Source of the DNA: B8-G4 sp033720735
GTDB lineage: Bacteria > Bacteroidota > Bacteroidia > Chitinophagales > Saprospiraceae
DNA: 8,821 bases
Reading direction: 5' to 3'
Assembly: GCA_033720735.1 (NCBI GenBank)
Contig: JAWWBX010000182.1
Location: 1 to 8,821 of the forward strand
Both the position numbers and the translations under genes were made by a program. The notes beneath the pieces are model-generated. The model saw only the letters and a program-made list of their open reading frames with translations. It searched no databases and had not been told where the DNA came from. This document shows positions 1 to 7,111 of this stretch, one piece after another. How positions within the stretch are numbered: position 1 is the first letter of the stretch; the number at the start of each line of letters is the position of its first letter.

Positions 1-52
1 ATCGACTGTCATAGTTTTTTGTTATCCACCAAGATCGTAATTGTATTTTTGG
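1..52 (+). repeat. Left copy of 52-bp imperfect inverted repeat
   Basis: Aligned without gaps to the reverse complement of 8762-8813, it differs only at positions 2, 15, 28, 34, 36, 37, 49 and 50. Conserved blocks are CGACTGTCATAG (3-14), TTTTTGTTATCC (16-27), CCAAG (29-33) and TAATTGTATTT (38-48). Similarity ends near base 52 as the sequence moves inward. The outer limit may lie beyond the window edge. A degenerate second copy of the T-rich core (TATTTTTGG then CCCGCC, 44-58) follows it. Confidence 0.8.
19..47 (+). promoter_or_regulatory. Possible inward-facing promoter inside left inverted repeat
   Basis: TTGTTA (19-24), a 17-bp spacer and TGTATT (42-47) match sigma70 -35 and -10 hexamers at 4 of 6 positions each. 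The same two hexamers at the same spacing are kept in the right repeat. It would fire toward the small frame at 116 and the hydrolase gene at 356. The match is modest and A/T-rich DNA yields such matches by chance. Confidence 0.2.
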
Positions 53-355
53 CCCGCCCTTCTGTGCCTGTTACAGCGCTATGCTTGGCGCATGCCCTGT
101 TAGAGGAGTACAGAGATGAGGAAGAGTGACCTCATGAACGACGGATCATCGCCGCAGAATCAGCATACGATTGGCTGACGCCTGACCCTTGTGCCGCCCT
201 TCACTGGATCGGCCATGCCCGTAAGATCACTATCAGGGATGCACATTAGCCACGACATCCAAAAGGTTCGTCAGCCAGCAATTTCGCTTTGCTCGTTTCA
301 GTTGCTTTGAAACGGCTATCGAATACCTTCGCGCAACCGCGTATCAGGACCCAAT
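53..355. other. Intergenic region between left repeat and hydrolase gene
   Basis: About 300 bp with no recognisable gene. It contains the short frame at 116-178 and the hydrolase Shine-Dalgarno sequence (AGGA, 346-349, 6 nt before the ATG). A start-less open stretch runs from about 130 to 249 in a second frame, ending in TAG at 247-249. It could be debris of an older gene but matches no family I recognise. The motif TGTTA occurs at 20, 69 and 98, with no clear meaning. I see no strong promoter or terminator. Confidence 0.5.
116..178 (+). CDS. Doubtful 20-codon small ORF / leader frame
   Basis: ATG at 116 is preceded by a good Shine-Dalgarno sequence (AGAGGAG, 102-108) at 7 nt. The frame encodes 20 residues (MRKSDLMN...NQHTIG) and stops at TGA 176-178. 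The product is polar, with no membrane segment or cysteine and no run of a single amino acid that would suggest an attenuator. The ribosome-binding site is the only support. It may instead be the truncated 5' end of a former gene beside the repeat, or chance. Confidence 0.2.
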   Translation: MRKSDLMNDGSSPQNQHTIG

Positions 356-1270
356 ATGAAGATCTTTTCCTTTTTGGCTTTCGCATTATCGATGTGTTTT
401 CCAGGCACAAGTTGCAGCGCTTCAGGTCCACTGGCTGAACTTGTCTCTTTCACAACCGATGACGGGGTTCAGCTCCATGGCCTGCTTTACCATTCGCAGT
501 CCGACTCCGGGTCGGTTGTCATCCACGTCTCCGGTGGTCCGGGCTCCTTCTACGGTACGCAGGACATGGCCCCACTGGCAGAAAAACTGACGGAAAATGG
601 CTTAAGTCTTCTTAGCATTAACATGCGCACTGCCGGGGCAAACGGCATGTTTTATGCAAATTTCGAAGACTATAGGCGGGACGTAGGCGGCGCCGTCGAA
701 TTCAGCAAAAACCATGGGATGCGAAATATCTTCCTGCTGGGTCATTCGCTCGGTTCTACCCGGGTCGTTTATTATGTTTCCGGGGCGAATGACCTGAATG
801 TGAAAGGCATCATTCTGTCGGGCGCGGTCACTTCACCGTATCAAGCATTGGTCGAAAAATGGAATGCGCAGCAAAAAGAAGCGTTCGACGAATTCCTGGC
901 CGAGCAGCGAAATCTGATAAAGGCCGGCCGGGGGAAGTCCTTGTCAAGCTATCCAGTCGATGCCGGGATAGAGCTGATACATTCCGCCTCTACATGGGTC
1001 GACATATTTGGGCATCCCGAGGAAAGTAACGCGAGCACGGTGAAATTCGCCGATGAAATCACCGTACCTGTGCTGCTGATTCATGGCACCGATGACCCGA
1101 TCGCTCCGCCGACAAATGCTCATGAAATACGTGACGCAATGGTGAACAGCCCAGCAGCTGAATTAATCATAGTCAAAGGTGCCGATCATGTCTTCACACA
1201 GCATGCAGAGCAATACTCCAAAATTGTTAGCAATTGGCTGCAAAAGCAGTTGCGCCATGCATCTGATTGA
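356..1270 (+). CDS. Secreted alpha/beta-fold hydrolase (serine hydrolase)
   Basis: A 304-residue alpha/beta hydrolase. Residues 1-22 form a signal peptide: Lys2, a hydrophobic core of about 11 residues, then GTSC-SAS. Export by signal peptidase I is likely. Cys20 could also be lipidated, but Gly at -3 makes a poor lipobox. The mature part begins with the family-typical strand pair FTTDDGVQLHGLLY (32-45). The oxyanion-loop region is SGGPGS (59-64), the nucleophile elbow GHSLGS (129-134, Ser131), the acid HGTDD (243-247, probably Asp247) and the base ADHVF (276-280, His278). The triad is thus complete and the length is normal. A Shine-Dalgarno AGGA precedes the ATG by 6 nt. It is the only clear rightward gene and converges on the operon's 3' end. 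Substrate is unknown: a periplasmic ester or amide hydrolase releasing the operon's substrate is possible but unproven. Confidence 0.85.
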   Translation: MKIFSFLAFALSMCFPGTSCSASGPLAELVSFTTDDGVQLHGLLYHSQSDSGSVVIHVSGGPGSFYGTQDMAPLAEKLTENGLSLLSINMRTAGANGMFYANFEDYRRDVGGAVEFSKNHGMRNIFLLGHSLGSTRVVYYVSGANDLNVKGIILSGAVTSPYQALVEKWNAQQKEAFDEFLAEQRNLIKAGRGKSLSSYPVDAGIELIHSASTWVDIFGHPEESNASTVKFADEITVPVLLIHGTDDPIAPPTNAHEIRDAMVNSPAAELIIVKGADHVFTQHAEQYSKIVSNWLQKQLRHASD

Positions 1271-1477
1271 CCTGATGTGAGCAAGAGCTTCGCATCATTC
1301 CACGGCCTCTCCTGCAAGGGGTCAGCCGGAAAACATCGCTCCGCGAGCTATTGGGATTCAACCGTGCCAGCAGAGTCCCAATTCCTGTTCAGACAACGAA
1401 GATTCTGAACGCATCACGGGCATTGCGACACTTTAGACCGGTGGATGGTGTTGACGAATACGCAGCGATTTCAGCAA
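1271..1477. other. Convergent intergenic gap, no clear terminator
   Basis: 207 bp between the 3' ends of the hydrolase gene and the hyuB-like gene. No T-tract follows any stem on either strand, so no canonical intrinsic terminator is seen. Two stems are visible: TTGGGA (1351-1356) pairing with TCCCAA (1376-1381) over a long loop, and the tighter 7-bp hairpin listed separately. No credible coding sequence is present. Confidence 0.5.
1387..1410. repeat. 7-bp perfect hairpin in convergent gap
   Basis: GTTCAGA (1387-1393) pairs perfectly with TCTGAAC (1404-1410) across a 10-nt loop. Lying between two convergent genes, it may help end transcription or stabilise a 3' end. It lacks a U-tract on both strands and is A/T-rich, so its function is uncertain. 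Confidence 0.3.
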
Positions 1478-3334
1478 TCAGATACCGGGTCGACGGGGCG
1501 GCTCGAGCGAAGTTTCCGACTTGCAGCGTGCGAGAATCTCATCGAGCGTGCCACCGCGATTGAACAATTCGTCTGAAGCCGGTCGCCGCGCAGTCATCTC
1601 GGCACGAAGTGCTGCTGTCGCCTCTTTATCGACAGTCAGATTCTCCTGCAGAACTACACCGTAACGGTGCGCCCCCTCTGTTGTAATCAGTCCCTGCCGA
1701 ACCTCCAGCGCGACTCGATCCGGTGAGCGTTCCAGTGGATTCCCCCATCCGCCACCACCCCATGTATTGAAGTACAGTACGTCGTCCGGTTCGACTGCCA
1801 CCCGTTCACACTTAGCAGGCAACCACTCGCGGCTCCCATCCGCGCGAACCAGAAGTTTGCTGCCTCTGGCCCCCGGAGCACCCCCTTTGACGCCCCAGGG
1901 ATAGGTCAGCCAGCGATCGTCGTGGATCGAGATTTCGCCCGGCTGAAGGATCCGGTACGCCACAGACAACCCGTTCCCGCCGCGATGCTTACCGGCACCG
2001 CCGCTGTCCGGTATCGACTCATACCGCTCGATACGGAGCGGGAAATACGTTTCGAGGAACTCGTTCGGGACACTCGTGAAGTCCGGCCACAGTGCGTGCC
2101 CGTCGAAACCGTCGCCGCGTGGACGCGCCGGGATACCGCCGAAACCAATCTGATACAGCTGGAACCATCTCCCGTCCGCATGCCGGCCATAGTAGATGAA
2201 GTGCGGGCTGTCAGAAAAACCTGCCGCACACAGTGCATCCGGCGCGGATTGGCCCAGCAAGCCGTGCAAGACGTCAAAGATGCGTCCGGCAACATGTCCG
2301 CGGCAAGACACTGCTGCAGGCCTCCGGGGACTCAAAATACTGTTCTTCGGAATCCGTACTTCAACGAGGTCATAGAAGCCGTCGTTGTACACAATGTCCG
2401 GATCGAACAACTTGATCATCAAGGCCCCGAAAAACATCTTGAAAATCGCTTCATTGAGGAAGAAGTTGATAGAGCCGTTCGACTGGCAATCCGTGCCATC
2501 GAAGTCGAAGATGACGCGGTCACCTTCACGCCACATGCTGCAGGCGATCTTGAACGGTCCGGTGCCTTGCCCGTCGTCATCTACATAGTCTTCGAAACAG
2601 GATTTTTCTTCCGGCACTGCGGAGGCAATGATCCGACTCATGGCCCTCCTATTTCGCCCGAGCAATTCCCGGAGTACTGACAAATACGTGTCTACGCCGA
2701 AGCGATCAATGATCTCGCAAATTCTTCGGCCGGACGTTTTTACGCTCGCAATCAATCCCATCAAATCACTTCGGTTCCAGTGGGGCATCCTGCAATTCCG
2801 AAGAATCAGCTTGAGCATCTCCTCATCGAGCTTTCCTTTTTCGATAATTTTGACCGGCGGAATCTGAATACCTTCCTCGAATATCTCCCGCGCCCCGTAC
2901 GGCAGACTGCTGGGCTCACGACCACCGGTATCCGTCATGTGGCCAAACATCGCGGACCAGCCGACCAACATCCCACCGTGATATATCGGCATCAGCGTAA
3001 GCCAGTCATTCAAATGGCTGATTGCGCCTTCGCAGGAGTATGGATCGTTCAGCAGAAAAATGGTGCCCTCCTCGATCACCCCCTTGTAGTTTTCGAGAAA
3101 ACCCTGCACGAAAGAACCGAACTGTCCGACGATCATCTTGCCATCCGGATCGGTGATGAGCGGGAAAGTGTCCTTTTGCTCCCGGATCCCGGGCGACATC
3201 GCCGTTCGCTGCAATACCGCATCCATCTCATGTCGAGTATTGGCAATCGCATTTTCAATAATGTCGATCGTAATCGGATCAACAACCACATGCTCCGCAC
3301 GTTTTTCATTCGATTCGATGATTCTGGCCGGCAT
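1478..3334 (-). CDS. HyuB-type hydantoinase B/oxoprolinase family subunit
   Basis: A 618-residue cytoplasmic protein covering the full hydantoinase B / oxoprolinase domain, normal for the family. Family features in order: DPITIDIIENAI (19-30) with EMDAVLQRTAMSP (36-48); NDPY (96-99); SHLNDW (106-111); FGHMTDTGGR (130-139), the His/Asp region that binds metal in characterised relatives; EEGIQIPPVKI (153-163); FDFDGTD (276-282); GGAGKHRGGNG (445-455); and WGGGGWGNPLERSPDRV (525-541). The first His of the common HH-A-D stretch is Gly131 here. Start: ATG 3332-3334, 23 nt after the hyuA-like stop, with a weak AAAGAG upstream. This subunit is expected to pair with the HyuA-like protein just upstream and carry the hydrolytic or carboxylating site acting on the phosphorylated substrate. 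Last gene of the operon. Substrate (hydantoin, lactam, imide or ketone) cannot be read from the sequence. Confidence 0.9.
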   Translation of the reverse strand: MPARIIESNEKRAEHVVVDPITIDIIENAIANTRHEMDAVLQRTAMSPGIREQKDTFPLITDPDGKMIVGQFGSFVQGFLENYKGVIEEGTIFLLNDPYSCEGAISHLNDWLTLMPIYHGGMLVGWSAMFGHMTDTGGREPSSLPYGAREIFEEGIQIPPVKIIEKGKLDEEMLKLILRNCRMPHWNRSDLMGLIASVKTSGRRICEIIDRFGVDTYLSVLRELLGRNRRAMSRIIASAVPEEKSCFEDYVDDDGQGTGPFKIACSMWREGDRVIFDFDGTDCQSNGSINFFLNEAIFKMFFGALMIKLFDPDIVYNDGFYDLVEVRIPKNSILSPRRPAAVSCRGHVAGRIFDVLHGLLGQSAPDALCAAGFSDSPHFIYYGRHADGRWFQLYQIGFGGIPARPRGDGFDGHALWPDFTSVPNEFLETYFPLRIERYESIPDSGGAGKHRGGNGLSVAYRILQPGEISIHDDRWLTYPWGVKGGAPGARGSKLLVRADGSREWLPAKCERVAVEPDDVLYFNTWGGGGWGNPLERSPDRVALEVRQGLITTEGAHRYGVVLQENLTVDKEATAALRAEMTARRPASDELFNRGGTLDEILARCKSETSLEPPRRPGI

Positions 3335-3357
3335 ACAGGTACTCTTTGGCGAATTTT

Positions 3358-5436
3358 CTAGATGAGTGGATTTATGATGATATTGCCGAAACGATCTACC
3401 TCGCCGACATGCTCAGGCAGAATCAGCGTGGTGGCGTCCATTTCGTGAATGATGGCCGGCCCCGGAACACGATCCTCTGCATGCAAAAGCGCTCGATCGT
3501 AGATCGGCGTCGTCAGATCTTCACCGCGAATGTGGATGGTCGATTCTTGAATGCAGGCACGTACCGGATCGCCATTACTTCTTGCAGCCTCGGGCAGACT
3601 TACTTTCGGGGCTGGCCCTTGAACGATTGCCCGGAGATTGACGAGTTCGTGCGGCTCATCCAGTACGAAAGTAAATAACTGGTCGTGCCTGTCGTCGAAA
3701 CCTTGCACGACATTTTGCAAACCACCGCGGTGGAAGGTCTCCGAGTCAAATTCCAGGGTAATATGATTACCCTGGCCGACATATCGAACGTCGGTCTGAT
3801 AGATGGTTTCCAGTTCGGATGGCTCGGAACCCGCGTTTGCGAGGTCTGCTGATGCAGCCTGAGCAAGTTTTTTGAGCAGGCCGGCCACCTCCTCGTCGCA
3901 CGTATGATCAATCCGACGGACAAAGGTTTGCGAAGCCTCGCTTCGCATTCGGGTGGTTGCCGCGCCGTAGGCGCAAAGAACTCCCGGTCCCGGCGGCACG
4001 ATTGCAGGCCAGCAGCTGAGCAGCCGTGCAAGTTGGTTGGCAAACATCGGTCCGGCGCCACCGAAAGCCATGAGAGCAAAGTCACGGGGGTCCACGCCTT
4101 GAACGACTGATGCCAGTCGTAGCGCACCCAGCATGTTCTCGGTCACGATGCTGATAATGCCTTCCGCCGCCTCCTTGAGTGAGATATCAAGCGCCGTAGC
4201 AATCTGTCCAACCGCTTTTTCTGCGGCTGGACGGTCTATTTCCAGGGTTTCACCCAGCTTCAGCGTATCCGGAAGGTAGCCGAGTACGACGCATGCATCC
4301 GTGACCGTGGGCTCTTTTCCGCCGCGGCCATAAGCGGCAGGCCCTGGTACCGCACCCGCACTGCGCGGACCGACGCGCAGCGCTTTCGTCAGTTCTGGCA
4401 CGTACGCAATAGAGCCACCACCGGCTCCGACAGAGCGAACGTCAATCGACGGTGCCCGAACCGAGACTTCGCCGACCGAGGTCTCGCGTCTTGTTTGCGG
4501 GACACCATCCTTGATCATCGATACGTCGGTCGACGTACCACCCATGTCAAAGGTAAGAATATTTTCCAGACCGATCTGCCGCGCTACCCAAAGGCTGCCG
4601 GTCACGCCGCCGGCCGGACCGCTCAGCAAAAGATTCACGGGCGACTGCGCTGCCAGGTCCCCCGACATGAGACCACCGTCCGAGCGCAGGATATGTAGCG
4701 AAGCGCTCGAGGTCTGTTCCGTGAGGCGGTCCTTAAGATTGCGCAAATACCTTGATATCACCGGGTGAACATAAGAATTCACGACGGTGGTCACCGTACG
4801 CTCGTATTCCTGCATCTCGGGCAGGACTTCAGAAGAAATTGAAACCGGGATACCCGGCATCAGCGCATGAGCGATGTCCCTGATCTGGCGTTCATGGGTC
4901 GGATTCGTATAGGCATTGATCAATGAGATGGTCAGGGCCTCGATTCCTGCATCAGCCAGGTGTTCCAGCTTGCGCCTGATACCGGCCTCGTCGAGCGGCA
5001 CGAGGACTTGCCCTTCCGTACCGATCCGTTCCCTTGCCTCGACTGTCATCTCGAGGGATGCCAGCGGCTCCAGCCTGTCCCAGATGACCCAGCCACCGAT
5101 TCCGCCAGGCACCTGCGACCTTGCAACGTGCAGAATCTGCCGGTATCCCTGTGTCGTTACAAGGCCCACCCTCGCGCCGTTCCGCATCACAAGCGAATTT
5201 GTAGCAACCGTGGTGCCGTGCAGGATCTGAGTTATCGTTCCGGGATTGACGTTGTACTTTCTGCAAATAAGTTCAATCCCGTCCAGAACCGCCGAAGATG
5301 GATCCTCCGGTGTACTCGGTACCTTAGCGCGCTGTATCTCACCCGTGTTGTTATCGATTATGATGAGATCGGTAAATGTTCCTCCCGCATCAACGCCCAG
5401 CCGGTAGGTACTCGCTTGCGTCGGTTCCATGGTCAC
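3358..5436 (-). CDS. HyuA-type hydantoinase/oxoprolinase ATP-binding subunit
   Basis: A 692-residue member of the HyuA / 5-oxoprolinase-alpha / acetone-carboxylase-beta family, which phosphorylates a carbonyl or amide oxygen with ATP before ring hydrolysis or carboxylation. Domain order is intact. The N-terminal hydantoinase/oxoprolinase domain has phosphate loop VDAGGTFTD (15-23) and HGTTVATN (73-80). The ASKHA core has LSGPAGGV (271-278), DMGGTSTDV (297-305), SVGAGGGS (335-342), PGPAAYGRGG (364-373) and the adenosine motif AFGGAGP (457-463). The C-terminal domain has DVRYVGQG (549-556) and PGPAIIHEMDATT (658-670). Listed start is GTG 5436, 16 nt after the preceding small frame; an in-frame ATG two codons later (5430) is an equal candidate, since AAAGG-type ribosome-binding sequences suit either. 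With the following hyuB-like gene (23 nt away) it forms the usual two-subunit enzyme. The exact reaction is undetermined. Confidence 0.92.
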   Translation of the reverse strand: MTMEPTQASTYRLGVDAGGTFTDLIIIDNNTGEIQRAKVPSTPEDPSSAVLDGIELICRKYNVNPGTITQILHGTTVATNSLVMRNGARVGLVTTQGYRQILHVARSQVPGGIGGWVIWDRLEPLASLEMTVEARERIGTEGQVLVPLDEAGIRRKLEHLADAGIEALTISLINAYTNPTHERQIRDIAHALMPGIPVSISSEVLPEMQEYERTVTTVVNSYVHPVISRYLRNLKDRLTEQTSSASLHILRSDGGLMSGDLAAQSPVNLLLSGPAGGVTGSLWVARQIGLENILTFDMGGTSTDVSMIKDGVPQTRRETSVGEVSVRAPSIDVRSVGAGGGSIAYVPELTKALRVGPRSAGAVPGPAAYGRGGKEPTVTDACVVLGYLPDTLKLGETLEIDRPAAEKAVGQIATALDISLKEAAEGIISIVTENMLGALRLASVVQGVDPRDFALMAFGGAGPMFANQLARLLSCWPAIVPPGPGVLCAYGAATTRMRSEASQTFVRRIDHTCDEEVAGLLKKLAQAASADLANAGSEPSELETIYQTDVRYVGQGNHITLEFDSETFHRGGLQNVVQGFDDRHDQLFTFVLDEPHELVNLRAIVQGPAPKVSLPEAARSNGDPVRACIQESTIHIRGEDLTTPIYDRALLHAEDRVPGPAIIHEMDATTLILPEHVGEVDRFGNIIINPLI

Positions 5437-5452
5437 CTTTACGACCTTTACC

Positions 5453-5587
5453 TTATCCCGGGAGCGAAGATGGATCGTTCATGAGTTGCCAGTCACCCTC
5501 GGCATGCCAAAGCAATAGCGACCGATCGCTGTCCAGATCCCCGTAATGCATTCTGTGGCCAAGGCAACGAGCGACTCGGTCAGGCAT
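5453..5587 (-). CDS. Candidate 44-residue small protein within operon
   Basis: The only gap in the operon (143 bp between the lyase and HyuA genes) is filled almost exactly by a 44-codon frame. ATG at 5587 overlaps the lyase stop by 8 nt and is preceded by AGGGGC, a fair Shine-Dalgarno sequence inside the lyase gene. TAA at 5453-5455 leaves 16 nt before the HyuA start. The product is acidic-polar with notable Cys8, His11, His14, His28, Trp27 and Trp33, and no membrane segment. The stretch RCLGHRMHYGD (7-17) faintly recalls the C-x-GH element of acetone-carboxylase gamma subunits, but a second Cys pair and most of that family's length are missing. It may be a small accessory subunit, a remnant of one, or a non-functional frame kept open for translational coupling. 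I do not recognise the family. Confidence 0.45.
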   Translation of the reverse strand: MPDRVARCLGHRMHYGDLDSDRSLLLWHAEGDWQLMNDPSSLPG

Positions 5588-6446
5588 CTCTGCCCCTGAA
5601 GCGATCCTCCAATGCATTCCATTTATCGATTCCGAATATTTGAGCGAATTCACCCAGCGACATCTGAGATTGCTGCCCGAACTCCTGATCGGCAATTGCC
5701 TGCAGCCCATCTCTTATCCCTGCAATGACACGCAACAACAATGTAGAGGGATAGGCGATTATCGAATACCCGATCTCGGCGAGCTCCTCGGCAGGAAGAA
5801 TCGGTGTCCGCCCCGCTTCAGCCATGTTGATAACCAGCGGGACTTCACCTGATAGATCCGCTGCGATAGTTTCGATTTCCTGCCTTGACGCCGGTGCTTC
5901 CACAAAGACTGCATCCGCACCCGCTTCCGCATACATCCGGCCACGTCGAATGGCCTCCTCGATGCCATGAACGGAGAGCGCATCCGTACGAGCAACAATA
6001 AAGAAATCCTTACTTTGACGGGACGCCAATGCCACCTTCAGCTTTTTAACCGCCGCCTCAGCTGCAACCACGGACTTGCCAGCCATGTGCCCGCACCGCT
6101 TCGGGCTCACCTGGTCTTCCAGGATGATCCCGCTGACACCCATTACCTCATACACCTCGACCGTCCGGGCGGTATTCTTGATGTCACCATAGCCATCGTC
6201 TGCGTCCACCAGAACGGGTATCGAACTCCCCATCATGATTTCCCGCACACCGGCGGCCATTTCACCGAAACTCGCAAGGCCGATGTCAGGCAGCCGGTAA
6301 CGGCAACCGATCAGACCGAACCCACCAATGGAATAGGCCTGAAATCCAGCCGATTCAATGAGATGTGCTGACAACGCATCGTGCGCGACAGGCAGCAGCA
6401 GGGGTCGCTGGCGGGCCACCAGGGATCGAATCGTGTTTTCTGTCAT
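5580..6446 (-). CDS. Isocitrate lyase/PEP mutase family C-C lyase, 2,3-dimethylmalate/methylisocitrate lyase-like
   Basis: A 288-residue TIM-barrel enzyme, full length for the family (PrpB and dimethylmalate lyase are about 290). Mg2+-binding VDADDGYGD (80-88) supplies Asp81 and Asp83, with Glu110 in ILED (108-111). The flexible active-site loop is SPKRCGH (114-120), with Cys118 the general acid that marks C-C lyases rather than phosphonate mutases. ARTDA (152-156, Arg153), FVEAP (181-185, Glu183) and NMAEAGRTP (207-215) complete the pocket. NMxExGxTP resembles 2,3-dimethylmalate lyase and related decarboxylases more than the NITEFG of methylisocitrate lyase. The expected reaction is retro-aldol cleavage of a substituted malate to pyruvate (or another 2-oxo acid) plus a carboxylic acid. 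Its ATG overlaps the LeuD-like stop (ATGA), so translation is coupled. Oxaloacetate decarboxylase or citramalate-type activity remains possible. Confidence 0.88.
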   Translation of the reverse strand: MTENTIRSLVARQRPLLLPVAHDALSAHLIESAGFQAYSIGGFGLIGCRYRLPDIGLASFGEMAAGVREIMMGSSIPVLVDADDGYGDIKNTARTVEVYEVMGVSGIILEDQVSPKRCGHMAGKSVVAAEAAVKKLKVALASRQSKDFFIVARTDALSVHGIEEAIRRGRMYAEAGADAVFVEAPASRQEIETIAADLSGEVPLVINMAEAGRTPILPAEELAEIGYSIIAYPSTLLLRVIAGIRDGLQAIADQEFGQQSQMSLGEFAQIFGIDKWNALEDRFRGRDA

Positions 6447-7108
6447 GGGACGCTTTCTTCTATTTTCTGTGCCGTTTCAGCATCGGGGTAAACCCAGGGC
6501 CGCCGCATACGGTCTGCTTCCTGAAACTCGGAGATCGCCGTTTCATATTGGAGTACTGCTGATACCGGGTCGAGACCCTGGAGGAGGACATTGCGAAAGT
6601 AATCATTGATCGAAAAGGCAAATTGTCGTCCATCCGGGGCGGTAACGAGGCAATGCTCGAGATCAACCGTCACCCTGCCCTCACCGTTGGAATCCTCCAC
6701 CTGCCCGGCAATGGCCTTGACTGCTGCGAAATCCAGCATGATGGGAAGCACCCGGTTCTTGAAACAGTTCGCATAAAAAATGTCGCCAAAGCTGGGGGCG
6801 ATGATGCATACGAAGCCCCAGTCCCGGAGCGCCCACACGGCCGTCTCCCTGGAGGAGCCACAGGCGAAGTTCGGACCGGCAAGGAGAATCTTTGCCTGTT
6901 TGTAAGGCGCCTGGTTCAGAATGAAATCCGGATTCTCGGCACGTTCGCCGTTGGTCTCTGTCCGATAGCGCCAGTTCGCAAACAATCCCCCGCCGAAACC
7001 GCTGTGAGAAACGCGCATCAGCTGATTGCCGGGAATGATGGCATCCGTATCAATATTGGATTGAAGAAGCGGTGCCGCGACTTCCTTGATTTTTACGAAG
7101 CGATCCAT
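6443..7108 (-). CDS. LeuD-like dehydratase small subunit (aconitase superfamily swivel domain)
   Basis: A 221-residue swivel-domain protein, slightly longer than housekeeping LeuD (about 200). It keeps NIDTDAIIP (18-26), FGGGLFANWRY (38-48), NPDFILN (59-65), FACGSSRE (81-88, with the catalytic Ser and Arg87) and APSFGDIFYANCFKN (104-118). The next positions read TAVWAL where housekeeping LeuD has HAPWAL (His to Thr89, Pro to Val91). The substrate-loop region is GNQLMRV (27-33) instead of a KQFLQKV-like sequence. It starts 3 nt after the LeuC-like stop and overlaps the lyase start by 4 nt, so the two dehydratase subunits and the lyase are probably made in step. With the LeuC-like subunit it should hydrate/dehydrate or isomerise a substituted malate; the divergence and context favour a catabolic substrate over 3-isopropylmalate. 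Leucine biosynthesis cannot be excluded from sequence alone. Confidence 0.88.
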   Translation of the reverse strand: MDRFVKIKEVAAPLLQSNIDTDAIIPGNQLMRVSHSGFGGGLFANWRYRTETNGERAENPDFILNQAPYKQAKILLAGPNFACGSSRETAVWALRDWGFVCIIAPSFGDIFYANCFKNRVLPIMLDFAAVKAIAGQVEDSNGEGRVTVDLEHCLVTAPDGRQFAFSINDYFRNVLLQGLDPVSAVLQYETAISEFQEADRMRRPWVYPDAETAQKIEESVP

Positions 7109-7111
7109 CAG

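Noticed and set aside
130..249. Open stretch without a start codon upstream of the hydrolase, as a gene remnant
   Set aside because: About 40 codons with no recognisable family; cannot be distinguished from chance.
246..431. 61-codon leftward frame across the hydrolase start
   Set aside because: Overlaps the signal-peptide coding region of a well-supported gene and has no family resemblance.
1351..1381. TTGGGA/TCCCAA stem as a transcription terminator
   Set aside because: Only 6 bp with a 19-nt loop and no T-tract on either strand.
1922..2680. Long rightward frame (252 codons) opposite the HyuB-like gene
   Set aside because: It is antisense to a gene with clear family motifs, and its translation is Arg/Pro/Thr-rich without domains, typical of a shadow frame in G/C-biased coding DNA.
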